Shown one piece after another: positions 1 through 6,651 of a stretch of 6,653 bases of DNA; position 1 is the first letter of the stretch, and the number at the start of each line of letters is the position of its first letter. Under the pieces are notes generated by a model. It was not told the origin of the DNA and did no database searches. It saw only the letters and a list, made by a program, of their open reading frames with translations. Position numbers and translations under genes: made by a program. This DNA is from JBBSMX01 sp038232935 (lineage in GTDB: Bacteria > Bacteroidota > Rhodothermia > Rhodothermales > JANQRZ01). The stretch is taken from assembly GCA_038232935.1 (NCBI GenBank), contig JBBSMX010000187.1, positions 1 through 6,653 on the forward strand, in the 5' to 3' direction.

Positions 1-1
1 C

Positions 2-1444
2 CCGCCCGGCCCCGAGGACGAGCTGCTGCGCCGCGTGATGCAGGGCTCCGGCACCTACGCCACGGTCAGCCTCAAGCCGATGCTGATGATGGAGCAGGGC
101 ATCGGCGACGATACGCCGCTCCCGGTCAAGACCGTCCCCGCCCACTTCTCGCTCGTCGGCGAGGCGAACGAGGACGACGTGGCCCGCGTCTTCGGCAGCG
201 AAGCGCTCGACGGCGGGAACCGCTTCTTCCAGGTCGGCACGCCGCTCGACATGGACACGCCGGTCTGCCTCGACCTCGCCCGGCTCGTGGAGCGCTCGAA
301 CGCTGTCTTTGGCAAAACGGGCACGGGCAAGAGCTTCCTCACGCGGCTGCTGCTCTGCGGCACCATCAAGACCGGCCGCGCGGTGAACCTCGTGTTCGAC
401 ATGCACAACGAGTACGGCTTCACGGCGCGGACGGAGACGGGCGGTGCCGGCAGCGGTCGCGTTCCCGGCCTCAAGCAGCTCTTCCCCGGCCGCGTCCACG
501 TCTTCTCGCTCGATCCCGCTTCGACGCGGCGGCGCGGCCAGAGCCCGGACGTCGAGGTTCACCTCTACGCGAGCCAGGTCGAGCCTGAGGACATCCTCCC
601 GCTCCGCGACACACTCAACCTGAATCCGACCGCCGCCGAGAGCACGTACGGGCTGAAGAAGGTCTACGGCGACGGGTGGCTCGCCGCCCTCCTCCGCGCG
701 ACCGGGGAGGAGATCGAAGAGATGGCCGAGCGGACGGGCACGCACCCCGGCTCACTCTCCGCCCTCAAACGCAAGCTCGACCGGCTCGACGGCCTCCCGT
801 TCTTCCACCTCGACCGCACCGAGCGCCACCGCGACGTGCTCGACGAACTGCTCGAAAGCATCGAGGCGGGCAAGTCCGTCGTGCTCGAGTTCGGGCAGCA
901 CAACTCGCTGCTCGTCTACCTCCTCGTCGCCAACGTCATCACGCGGCGGCTGCGGCAGCGCTACGAGCAGAAGTACGAGCGCTTCGAGGCCACGCAGGAC
1001 CCCGCCGACGAGCCGAAGCAGCTCATGATTACGATCGAGGAGGCGCACAAATTCCTCGGCCCGCTGACGGCGCAGGAGACGCCGTTCGGGAAGATCGCGC
1101 GCGAGATGCGGAAGTTCTCGGTCAGCCTCCTCATCGTGGACCAGCGCCCGAGCGGGATCGACGAGGAGGTGCTGAGCCAGATCGGGACGAAGATCGTCGC
1201 CCAGCTCAACGACGAGAAAGACATCAACGCCGCGCTCGTCGGCACGAGCGGGGCGAGCGCCCTCCGTCAGGTCCTCGCCTCGCTCGACTCGAAGCAGCAG
1301 GCGCTCCTGCTCGGCCACGCCGTCCCCATGCCCGTCGTGATCCAGAGCCGGCTCTACGACGAGACGTTCTTCGCCGCGCTCACCGACGGCCGCCCGTCCG
1401 GCTCCGCCGCCGAAATGCAGGCCCAACTCGGCGACCTCTTCTGA
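2..1444 (+). CDS. HerA/DUF87-family ATP-binding protein (5' partial)
   Basis: This is a hexameric-type DNA-translocase ATPase of the HerA/FtsK superfamily, which in its best-known form works with the nuclease NurA in DNA end processing. The frame is open from base 2, so the 480 visible residues lack the true N-terminus. The GTG at 35 is only the first start-like codon inside the fragment. Numbering from base 2, residues 1-100 should form the N-terminal barrel-like region. Walker A is GKTGTGKS at 104-111. The D-M-H-N-E-Y motif at 133-138 matches the DxHxEY-type strand of HerA proteins. A mostly helical insertion covers about 160-330. Walker B is LMITIEEAH at 341-349. DQRPSGIDEEVL starts at 380 and matches the conserved sensor/arginine-finger region. 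The C-terminus looks complete. NurA is not visible and could lie upstream. Some HerA-like ATPases belong to phage-defence systems, but nothing here indicates that. The family call is firm and the exact role is inferred. Confidence 0.85.
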   Translation, partial: PPGPEDELLRRVMQGSGTYATVSLKPMLMMEQGIGDDTPLPVKTVPAHFSLVGEANEDDVARVFGSEALDGGNRFFQVGTPLDMDTPVCLDLARLVERSNAVFGKTGTGKSFLTRLLLCGTIKTGRAVNLVFDMHNEYGFTARTETGGAGSGRVPGLKQLFPGRVHVFSLDPASTRRRGQSPDVEVHLYASQVEPEDILPLRDTLNLNPTAAESTYGLKKVYGDGWLAALLRATGEEIEEMAERTGTHPGSLSALKRKLDRLDGLPFFHLDRTERHRDVLDELLESIEAGKSVVLEFGQHNSLLVYLLVANVITRRLRQRYEQKYERFEATQDPADEPKQLMITIEEAHKFLGPLTAQETPFGKIAREMRKFSVSLLIVDQRPSGIDEEVLSQIGTKIVAQLNDEKDINAALVGTSGASALRQVLASLDSKQQALLLGHAVPMPVVIQSRLYDETFFAALTDGRPSGSAAEMQAQLGDLF

Positions 1445-1473
1445 AGGAGTAGCGAGGGCAAGCGAAAACTCCC

Positions 1474-1502
1474 TTGATTCCTCTTCTCCCTTCACCTATT
1501 CT
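1474..1502 (+). promoter_or_regulatory. Possible sigma-70-like promoter for the lipoprotein gene
   Basis: TTGATT (1474-1479) and TATTCT (1497-1502) are separated by exactly 17 bp. Each box matches 4 of 6 consensus positions of the classical -35/-10 elements. The site lies in the locally AT-richer gap after the HerA-like gene, about 40 bp before the ATG at 1542, which would leave a leader of roughly 30 nt. Bacteroidota primary sigma factors often prefer different boxes (TTTG near -33, TAnnTTTG near -7), and those are not seen here. The call rests on spacing and position only. Confidence 0.3.
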
Positions 1503-1541
1503 TAAACGTCCTCCCTCGTCCGTACTCAATGCGAAACGGCT

Positions 1542-1940
1542 ATGGTTTCCCGCTCTGTCCCTGTCCTTCTCCTCGCCGCCCTCTGCCTCATTGGATGCCG
1601 CGACAGCCTGGTTGACGAGCCGCTCGATACGGCGGAGTCACCCGAGACCGAAGAAACCGGTGCCCGCCCCATCTATCTCAAAGGCCCCGAGACCATCATT
1701 CTCGGCGACTCCAGGGAGTTCCGGGTAGAACCGATCCAAGAGGCGACCCGGTATAGCTGGGAGATTCATGATTCCAGCTCAGGCCGGCTGAGCGGACACC
1801 TCGAAGCCGATAACGAGGGCCGGGACCGCATCTTCCTCGCCGAGGCTACCCGGACGGGCTACGTCTACCTGCGCGTGTCGGTCTTCGACGACACCTCTCT
1901 CATCGGGGTGGCGAGGAAAGCTGTTCGTATCGATCGCTGA
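1542..1940 (+). CDS. Small exported lipoprotein with PKD/Ig-like domain
   Basis: This 132-residue protein of unknown function is predicted to be lipid-anchored in the cell envelope. Residues 1-19 form a lipoprotein signal peptide: basic R4, hydrophobic stretch 8-18, and lipobox L16-I17-G18-C19, with C19 as the lipidated residue. Residues 20-42 are an acidic, Thr/Pro-rich linker. From about 45 to 131 the sequence looks like one beta-sandwich of PKD/Ig type: a GPETIILGDSREF opening strand, a central Trp in YSWEIHD (71-77), and alternating hydrophobic strands in GYVYLRVSVFD. The start is the ATG directly before the signal peptide. No Shine-Dalgarno sequence precedes it, which is usual in Bacteroidota. 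The gene stands alone between a candidate promoter and a strong hairpin, so it is probably monocistronic. The lipoprotein call is strong. The fold is inferred from pattern and the partner or ligand is unknown. Confidence 0.75.
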   Translation: MVSRSVPVLLLAALCLIGCRDSLVDEPLDTAESPETEETGARPIYLKGPETIILGDSREFRVEPIQEATRYSWEIHDSSSGRLSGHLEADNEGRDRIFLAEATRTGYVYLRVSVFDDTSLIGVARKAVRIDR

Positions 1941-1962
1941 ACCTGATCCTCCCGCGCTCTTC

Positions 1963-1994
1963 CGGGCCGCTGCTCTTTTCTGAGCGGCGGCCCG
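1963..1994 (+). terminator. Strong GC-rich hairpin after the lipoprotein gene
   Basis: The left arm 1963-1975 (CGGGCCGCTGCTC) pairs with the right arm 1982-1994 (GAGCGGCGGCCCG) through 13 bp with a single G-U wobble, closing a six-base TTTTCT loop. It begins 22 bp after the lipoprotein stop. No T-run follows the right arm, so it is not a textbook rho-independent terminator. U-poor hairpins can still end transcripts or protect 3' ends. The hairpin ends only 23 bp before the first possible start of the next gene, so it could also lie in that gene's leader if transcription reads through. Confidence 0.6.
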
Positions 1995-2017
1995 ATCTCG
2001 TATCCCGATCCGCCTCA

Positions 2018-5011
2018 GTGGTACCTTCCGTTCCCACCCAGCCGCCCTCCCCCGTGCGCGTCCTCGCCGCTGCCCTGCTCCTCCTCGCCGTACCCACTGA
2101 GGTGCAGGCACAGGCCGAGCTGTGGCCGGGCACCGGTGTCTGGGCGCAGGCCGTCCTCGACACGCTCTCGCTCGAAGCGAAGATCTCCCAACTGTTCGTG
2201 ACGGACGCGCACGGGTCGGCCGAGGGTCAGAGGCCAGAGGAGCGAGCCCGCTTGCTCGACCGAGTCGAGCGGTTCGGGGTCGGGGGCGTGCTCTTCTCCA
2301 CGGGGGACGCTGGGCGGCAAGCGGCGCTGACGCGTCAGATTCAGTCGCGGGCAGCGCTGCCGCTGCTCGTGGCGCAGGACATGGAGAACGGCGTCGGGAT
2401 GCGCGTCGCAGGCACGACGGCGTTCCCGCAGGCGATGGCGCTCGGTGCCGCCGGCGATCCCGCGCTCGCCTACGCCCTGGGCCGGCACGTCGCTGCCGAA
2501 GCCCGTGCGCTCGGGGTCCACTACAACTTCGCGCCCGTCGCCGACGTCAACATCAACCCGTCCAATCAGGTCATCAACGTCCGCTCGTTCGGGGGCAATC
2601 CTGAGTCCGTGGCGGCCCTCACGGTGGCCGAGCTTCGGGGGATGCAGGACGGCGGCCTCATCGCTACGGCGAAGCACTTCCCCGGCCACGGGGACACGGC
2701 CACAGACTCCCACGCCGCCCTTCCCCTCCTCCCCTTCGCTCGCGACCGCCTCGACTCGACCGAGCTGTTGCCCTTCCGCGAAGCCATCGCCGCGGAGGTG
2801 CGGAGCGTGATGACGGGCCACCTCGCCGTTCCGGCGCTGGAGCCGGACGCATCGCTGCCCGCTACCCTCTCCCGGCGCATCATCACCGGGCTGCTGCGCG
2901 ACGAGCTCGGATTCCGCGGCCTCATCGTCACCGACGCCCTCGACATGCGGGGAATCACACGTGGGTTCGAGGTCGGCGAAGCGGCCGTGCGGGCAATCGA
3001 GGCGGGCGTGGACCTGCTGGTCCTGACGCGGGACGAGTACGTAGCGCGGGCAGCGCTGATCGCCGCCGTGCGCGCGGGCCGGATCACCGAGCGCCGGATC
3101 GACGAATCGGTGCTGCGCGTGCTGAGGGCGAAGGAATGGCTTGGGCTGGACCGAGCGACGCAGGCTCCCGACGCACGTGGTATCCGCGCCCTCCCTTTCT
3201 CCGAGATCGCGCCGCCCGACAGCACGCTCCTCCGCCGAGGCGAGGCGCTGGCCGAGCTGATCGCGCGGCGCTCCCTCACGCTCCTCCGCAACGACCGCGA
3301 CCTCCTCCCGCTTCTCTCCGCCCGCCGCCTGCTCGTCCTCACCCTCGCCGACGCCCGCGAGCCCGACGCCGGAGGCCCTTTCGTGGAGCGTCTCCGTGGC
3401 GTGGTTGGGCTCTCGACGCGCGTGACCCACCGCGTGCTCTCGCCCAACGCCGACGCGAACCTCGTCGAACGCACCCTCGCCCTCGCCGCGCAGAACGATG
3501 CCGTCATCGTCGCCACCGGCCTGAGCACGCGGAGGCGCAGCAGGCAGCCGGCGCTGCTGGAGCGCCAACGCACGCTCGTCCACCGGATCGCCGCCCTCGG
3601 CAAGCCGGTCGTGCTCGTCTCCTTCGGCAACCCGTATCTCTCGCCCGACGTCGCGGGGCTCGACGCTGCCGTCGTCGCCTACGACGCGCTCCCTCGGACA
3701 CAGCGTGCGGCGGCCGAGGCCCTCGTCGGACAGCGTCCGTTCTCGGGCCGCCTCCCGATCCGCGCGCAGGCTCTCTACCAGCGAGGCGACGCGGTCCTGC
3801 TCCCGCAGGCAGCCCTCCGCGCTGACACCCCAACCGAGGCTGGGTTCGATCCTGCGGTGCTCGCCCGCATCGACGCGGTCATCGAACGGGCCATCGGGGA
3901 GCACGTCTTCCCCGGCGCGGTCGCCGGCGTCGGCGTCGGTGGGACGGTGGTGAAGGCGCAGGGATACGGTCGGTACACCTACGATCCCGGTGCCGCCGCC
4001 GTCACCCCGGAGTCGATCTTCGACCTCGCCTCGCTCACGAAGGTCGTCGGCACCACGCTCGCGGCGATGAAGCTCTACGACGAGGGGCGGCTCGACCTCG
4101 ACGTGCCCGTCGCCCGCTATCTCCCTGCGTTCGGGCAGAACGGCAAACAGGGCGTGACCGTGCGGCAGCTTCTGACCCACAGCGCCGGGCAGCGCGCGTT
4201 CCACCCATTCCACACGACGGGCATGCGCTCCCGCGGTGCCGTCCTCGACTTCATCCACGCCGACGCGTCCCGCTACACGCCGGGCACCGCGACACTCTAC
4301 AGCGACTTCGACATGATCGTGCTCGGCGAGGTCATCGAGGCCATCGCGAAGCAGCCGCTCGACGGGTACCTCCGCGAGACGTTCTACGAGCCGCTCGGCA
4401 TGGCCGCCACCGGCTTCCGCACGCCCGGCACGCTCGACCCGCGCGCGCTCCCGACCGAGAATGACCGGACGTTCCGCCGCCGGCTGCTTCAGGGTGAAGT
4501 CCACGACGAGGCGGCGTCGATCCTCGGCGGCGTCGCCGGCCACGCCGGCCTGTTCTCGACGGTCGGCGACCTCGCCCGCGTCGCGTTCCTGCTCACGAAT
4601 GGCGGCGAAGCCTACGGCCGCCGCTTCTTCTCGCCCGCCACCATCGACCTGTTCATCGCCCGCGCCCGCCCCGTCGGGGAGTACCCGGCGGCGCTCGGGT
4701 GGATGACGAACCGCCCGGCGTCGGAGGGCACCTCGTCGTCGGGCCGGCGGATGGGGCCGCGCGCGTTCGGCCACACCGGCTTCACCGGCACCTCCATCTG
4801 GATCGACCCGGACACCGGCCTGTGGGTGATCCTGCTGACGAACCGGACGTACCCAGACCGGAGCACAAACGAGATGGCGCGCGTCCGTCCCGCCGTGGCG
4901 GACCTCGCCGTCGAAGCGTTCGAGAAGGGCCGGGCGGCGCGGGGCGAGGACGGAACCGCAGCGTCAGAGGCCCGGTACACCGGCCCGGTTTCAGACTCCC
5001 CTCCCGACTGA
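2018..5011 (+). CDS. Exported GH3 (NagZ-like) beta-N-acetylhexosaminidase fused to beta-lactamase-family serine hydrolase
   Basis: This 997-residue periplasmic enzyme has two catalytic halves. A signal peptide ends near residue 31 or 33 (VQA|QA|E). The GH3 N-terminal barrel spans about 45-380. KHFPGHGDTATDSH at 219-232 is the NagZ signature, with D230/H232 the expected acid-base pair. D306 in VTDALDM is the expected nucleophile. A GH3 C-terminal-like sandwich follows (about 405-600, with GKPVVLVSFGNPY from 528 and FSGRLP at 575-580). The beta-lactamase/transpeptidase-like domain runs from about 609 to 965 and keeps all three motifs: S672-L-T-K675, Y761-S-D763 and H919-T-G921. NagZ enzymes remove GlcNAc from peptidoglycan fragments. 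The serine hydrolase half could be a carboxypeptidase, amidase or esterase. The pairing suggests muropeptide trimming. GTG 2018 gives a 12-residue extension before the signal peptide. The in-frame GTG at 2054 gives a more compact one (MRVLAAALLLLAVPTEVQA) and may be the true start. Neither has a visible ribosome binding site. Confidence 0.92.
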   Translation: MVPSVPTQPPSPVRVLAAALLLLAVPTEVQAQAELWPGTGVWAQAVLDTLSLEAKISQLFVTDAHGSAEGQRPEERARLLDRVERFGVGGVLFSTGDAGRQAALTRQIQSRAALPLLVAQDMENGVGMRVAGTTAFPQAMALGAAGDPALAYALGRHVAAEARALGVHYNFAPVADVNINPSNQVINVRSFGGNPESVAALTVAELRGMQDGGLIATAKHFPGHGDTATDSHAALPLLPFARDRLDSTELLPFREAIAAEVRSVMTGHLAVPALEPDASLPATLSRRIITGLLRDELGFRGLIVTDALDMRGITRGFEVGEAAVRAIEAGVDLLVLTRDEYVARAALIAAVRAGRITERRIDESVLRVLRAKEWLGLDRATQAPDARGIRALPFSEIAPPDSTLLRRGEALAELIARRSLTLLRNDRDLLPLLSARRLLVLTLADAREPDAGGPFVERLRGVVGLSTRVTHRVLSPNADANLVERTLALAAQNDAVIVATGLSTRRRSRQPALLERQRTLVHRIAALGKPVVLVSFGNPYLSPDVAGLDAAVVAYDALPRTQRAAAEALVGQRPFSGRLPIRAQALYQRGDAVLLPQAALRADTPTEAGFDPAVLARIDAVIERAIGEHVFPGAVAGVGVGGTVVKAQGYGRYTYDPGAAAVTPESIFDLASLTKVVGTTLAAMKLYDEGRLDLDVPVARYLPAFGQNGKQGVTVRQLLTHSAGQRAFHPFHTTGMRSRGAVLDFIHADASRYTPGTATLYSDFDMIVLGEVIEAIAKQPLDGYLRETFYEPLGMAATGFRTPGTLDPRALPTENDRTFRRRLLQGEVHDEAASILGGVAGHAGLFSTVGDLARVAFLLTNGGEAYGRRFFSPATIDLFIARARPVGEYPAALGWMTNRPASEGTSSSGRRMGPRAFGHTGFTGTSIWIDPDTGLWVILLTNRTYPDRSTNEMARVRPAVADLAVEAFEKGRAARGEDGTAASEARYTGPVSDSPPD

Positions 5012-5013
5012 CT

Positions 5014-5325
5014 ATGCCGACCTACGTCTACCGCCGCACCGACGGCACCACGTTCGAAGTCTTCCAGCGCATCTCCGACGACCCGCTCGAAGTCGATCCC
5101 GAGACGGGGGAGCCGGTCGAGCGCGTGATCGGCGGCGGGGCCGGGCTGATCTTCAAAGGCACCGGTTTCTATCAGACCGACTACGTCCGCAAGTCCGGCG
5201 AGCCTTCGTCCGAGAAAAGCGCGAAGGGTTCGGAGTCGAAGGCGGAAACGAAGGCCACCGAGGCCAGCGCGAAGAGCGATAGCCCGTCGAAAAGCGACGC
5301 CGGCTCGAAAACCACAGACGGGTGA
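5014..5325 (+). CDS. FmdB-family small protein lacking its zinc-ribbon cysteines
   Basis: This 103-residue protein begins MPTYVYRR and continues TTFEVFQRISDDPL, the classic opening of the FmdB regulatory-protein family. It retains the conserved GGAGLIFKGTGFYQTDY block at 41-57. Family members normally carry two CxxC knuckles that bind zinc. Here there is no cysteine at all: the first knuckle region reads RRTDGT (7-12) and the second reads DPETGEP (28-34), with D28 and T31 at the usual cysteine positions. The C-terminal half (about 60-103) is a disordered Ser/Lys/Glu/Thr tail, as is common in the family. The ATG lies two bases after the upstream hydrolase stop, which suggests one transcript and translational coupling. 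The frame is open far upstream inside the hydrolase gene, but only the ATG at 5014 gives the family N-terminus. The family's biochemical function is poorly known, and a metal-free version cannot work as a zinc ribbon. Confidence 0.85.
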   Translation: MPTYVYRRTDGTTFEVFQRISDDPLEVDPETGEPVERVIGGGAGLIFKGTGFYQTDYVRKSGEPSSEKSAKGSESKAETKATEASAKSDSPSKSDAGSKTTDG

Positions 5326-5331
5326 TCCGGC

Positions 5332-5341
5332 GCGCTAGCGC
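5332..5341. other. Convergent gene junction with 10-bp palindrome
   Basis: The FmdB-like gene ends at 5325 and the minus-strand gene ends at 5335, so only nine bases separate the two tail-to-tail stop codons. GCGCTAGCGC at 5332-5341 is a perfect palindrome that includes the minus-strand stop. It has no loop and no flanking T-run, so it is a poor terminator candidate. Both transcripts probably run into each other's 3' ends. Confidence 0.3.
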
Positions 5342-6516
5342 ACGAGCGTGGTCCGCTCGGTGAAGCGCTGCCCGCCGCCCTCGGCCTGGACGAGGTAGAG
5401 CCCTGCCGGGAGTGTCCGCCTGTCGAGCGCGAAGGCGTGTTCACCCATCGAGAGTGGCCCAGCGTGGAGCACCGCCACCTGTCGCCCGAGCACGTCGTAG
5501 ACCACGACACGGACCTCCGATGCCGCGTCGAGTGTGAGCGCTACGGTCGCACCGCCCGCCGACGGGTTCGGGTACACCGACAAACTCAACGCCTTCGGCT
5601 CCGTCGTCCCATCTTCCGCAGCCGTCCCCTGTGTCACCGTCAGCGACAGCGGCACTTCCACCGCTTCGCCCGTTTCCGCGTCGAACGCCTGCAACGCCGA
5701 GGTGTAGTCTCCGACCTCCCGAGCGCCCGCCCGAAACGCAAGTGTGATCGTGCGGCTCTCGTCTGGTGCCAGTGTCCCGTCCCACGCCGCTTCCGGCCCG
5801 GCATCCGAGTCCACCACGAGCCACGACGGCGGCAGCGGGTGCGGCCGCACGCCGACGATCCCCTCGCGCTCGAAGCTCGTGAACGTCAGGTACATCACGC
5901 CGTTGGGGTCGATCCGGCTCCGCAGTGGGTTCGCCTTTGGGCCAGATCCCCCGTCCTCGAAGAGCACCTCCGGTACCGGCGTCTCCAGCGCCTCGCCCTC
6001 GCTGTTTCCCCAGCGGTCCACGACAGCGATGCGGTCGTAGCCGGGCGCACTGAATGAAGGGTACACGGCAAACTCCACACGCACGCCTTCCGATCCACCC
6101 TCCGCACCGCCGTGCACGTCAGGGCGACCGTGGGCGGCGGGCAGGGGGTAGGGCTCGGGACGGAGAGGGTATCCCTCGGCGAGAGTGCCCGTGCGGTCTA
6201 CTGCCCAGAGCCTCCGCGTCTCGGGCTCGCCCTCCTGCCCGTTGAAGTAGAAGAGATCCATAGTGGGCTCATAGCTCAGCCCGCTGGCGGTGAAATAGGT
6301 AACCGGGCCTTCCGGTGGCGTTAACTCGACGCTGCGGCCCGTTTCTACCCCGTCAATGTTACCTTCGAGGAGAAGGAAGCGACGCGTCACAACCTCGTTG
6401 CCTACCACAGCATTTTCCCAGTTTACCCACCACAACGTTCCACTCTCGGTGTCATAACTAAACGTCAGTCGCGGGTTGAAAAACAGCTTTTCTGCTCGAT
6501 CATTCCACCCTAACAC
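5335..6516 (-). CDS. T9SS-secreted protein, N-terminus missing or disrupted
   Basis: The readable part has 393 residues. Residues 310-393 form a type IX secretion type-A sorting domain: YPNPSAGGATV (315-325), VYDVLGRQV (339-347) and AGLYLVQAEG (371-380), ending TTLVR. Before it, about 231-297 reads as an Ig/ASH-like beta-sandwich (WLVVDSDAG, GTLAPDESRTITLAFRAG, VPLSLTVT). Residues 15-225 have beta-propeller-like features: RLTFSYDTESGTLWWVN, GLSYEPTMDLFYFNG and YDRIAVVDRWGN. T9SS cargo needs a Sec signal peptide, and none is present. The only start codon, GTG at 6516, lies inside a 56-bp tandem repeat, and the frame is closed by a stop at 6556-6558. The true N-terminus has therefore been lost, shifted into another frame, or obscured by an assembly error. 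GC content falls toward the 5' end. The C-terminal domain call is firm. The start and functional status are doubtful, and the rest of the protein has no recognised family. Confidence 0.75.
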   Translation of the reverse strand: MLGWNDRAEKLFFNPRLTFSYDTESGTLWWVNWENAVVGNEVVTRRFLLLEGNIDGVETGRSVELTPPEGPVTYFTASGLSYEPTMDLFYFNGQEGEPETRRLWAVDRTGTLAEGYPLRPEPYPLPAAHGRPDVHGGAEGGSEGVRVEFAVYPSFSAPGYDRIAVVDRWGNSEGEALETPVPEVLFEDGGSGPKANPLRSRIDPNGVMYLTFTSFEREGIVGVRPHPLPPSWLVVDSDAGPEAAWDGTLAPDESRTITLAFRAGAREVGDYTSALQAFDAETGEAVEVPLSLTVTQGTAAEDGTTEPKALSLSVYPNPSAGGATVALTLDAASEVRVVVYDVLGRQVAVLHAGPLSMGEHAFALDRRTLPAGLYLVQAEGGGQRFTERTTLVR

Positions 6517-6591
6517 AACGTCAGTCGCGGGTTGAAAAACAGCTTTTCTGCTCGATCATTCCACCCTAACACAACGTCAGTCGCGGGTTGA
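6461..6591. repeat. 56-bp direct tandem repeat, 2.3 copies
   Basis: Copy 1 (6461-6516) and copy 2 (6517-6572) are identical by eye over all 56 bases. A partial third copy (6573-6591) keeps only the first 19 bases, AACGTCAGTCGCGGGTTGA, before the sequence diverges. The pattern can also be read as three 19-bp cores separated by two identical 37-bp spacers. The unit length is not divisible by three, so each copy shifts the reading frame of the overlapping minus-strand gene. The lack of any mismatch points to a recent duplication or an assembly artefact. Confidence 0.95.
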
Positions 6592-6651
6592 TCAGATCGA
6601 GGCAATTCCTGCGTAGCAGAGGTTCAGATGCACCAGCTTCAGCAACGACAC
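6592..6651 (-). CDS. Possible 3' end of an upstream gene (19 visible codons)
   Basis: On the minus strand, bases 6651 to 6592 read VSLLKLVHLNLCYAGIASI followed by TGA. About 15 of the 19 codons end in G or C, as in the other genes here, while a second frame that is also open over this stretch does not show this bias. The hydrophobic end and the stop lying directly against the repeat core would suit the C-terminus of a transposase next to an element end, but nothing in 19 residues identifies a family. It could also be chance. The rest of the gene would lie beyond the right edge of the window. Confidence 0.3.
   Translation of the reverse strand: MSLLKLVHLNLCYAGIASI

Noticed and set aside
676..1452. 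Overlapping open frames inside the HerA-like gene on both strands
   Set aside because: The translations are Arg/Pro/Ala-rich low-complexity products of an alternative frame, and the Walker motifs fix the real frame.
1444..1475. A hairpin terminator after the HerA-like gene
   Set aside because: The best pairing (GGAGT at 1446-1450 with ACTCC at 1468-1472) is only 5 bp with a 17-base loop and no T-run.
1474..1728. An 84-codon frame overlapping the lipoprotein start
   Set aside because: It has no signal peptide or domain, is Ser/Pro-rich, and conflicts with the lipoprotein frame, which has a clear lipobox.
2015..4774. A 919-codon open frame on the minus strand, antisense to the hydrolase
   Set aside because: It is a shadow of the high-GC hydrolase gene: its translation is dominated by Arg, Glu, Gly, Val and Ala with no recognisable domain, while the plus strand has intact catalytic motifs throughout.
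4699..5013. An upstream extension of the FmdB-like gene into the hydrolase gene
   Set aside because: The extension overlaps the hydrolase C-terminus containing the HTG motif and reads as low-complexity sequence. The family N-terminus MPTYVYRR starts at 5014.
6461..6591. A short CRISPR array made of 19-bp cores and 37-bp spacers
   Set aside because: The two intervening segments are identical rather than unique, the cores are short, and no cas gene is present.
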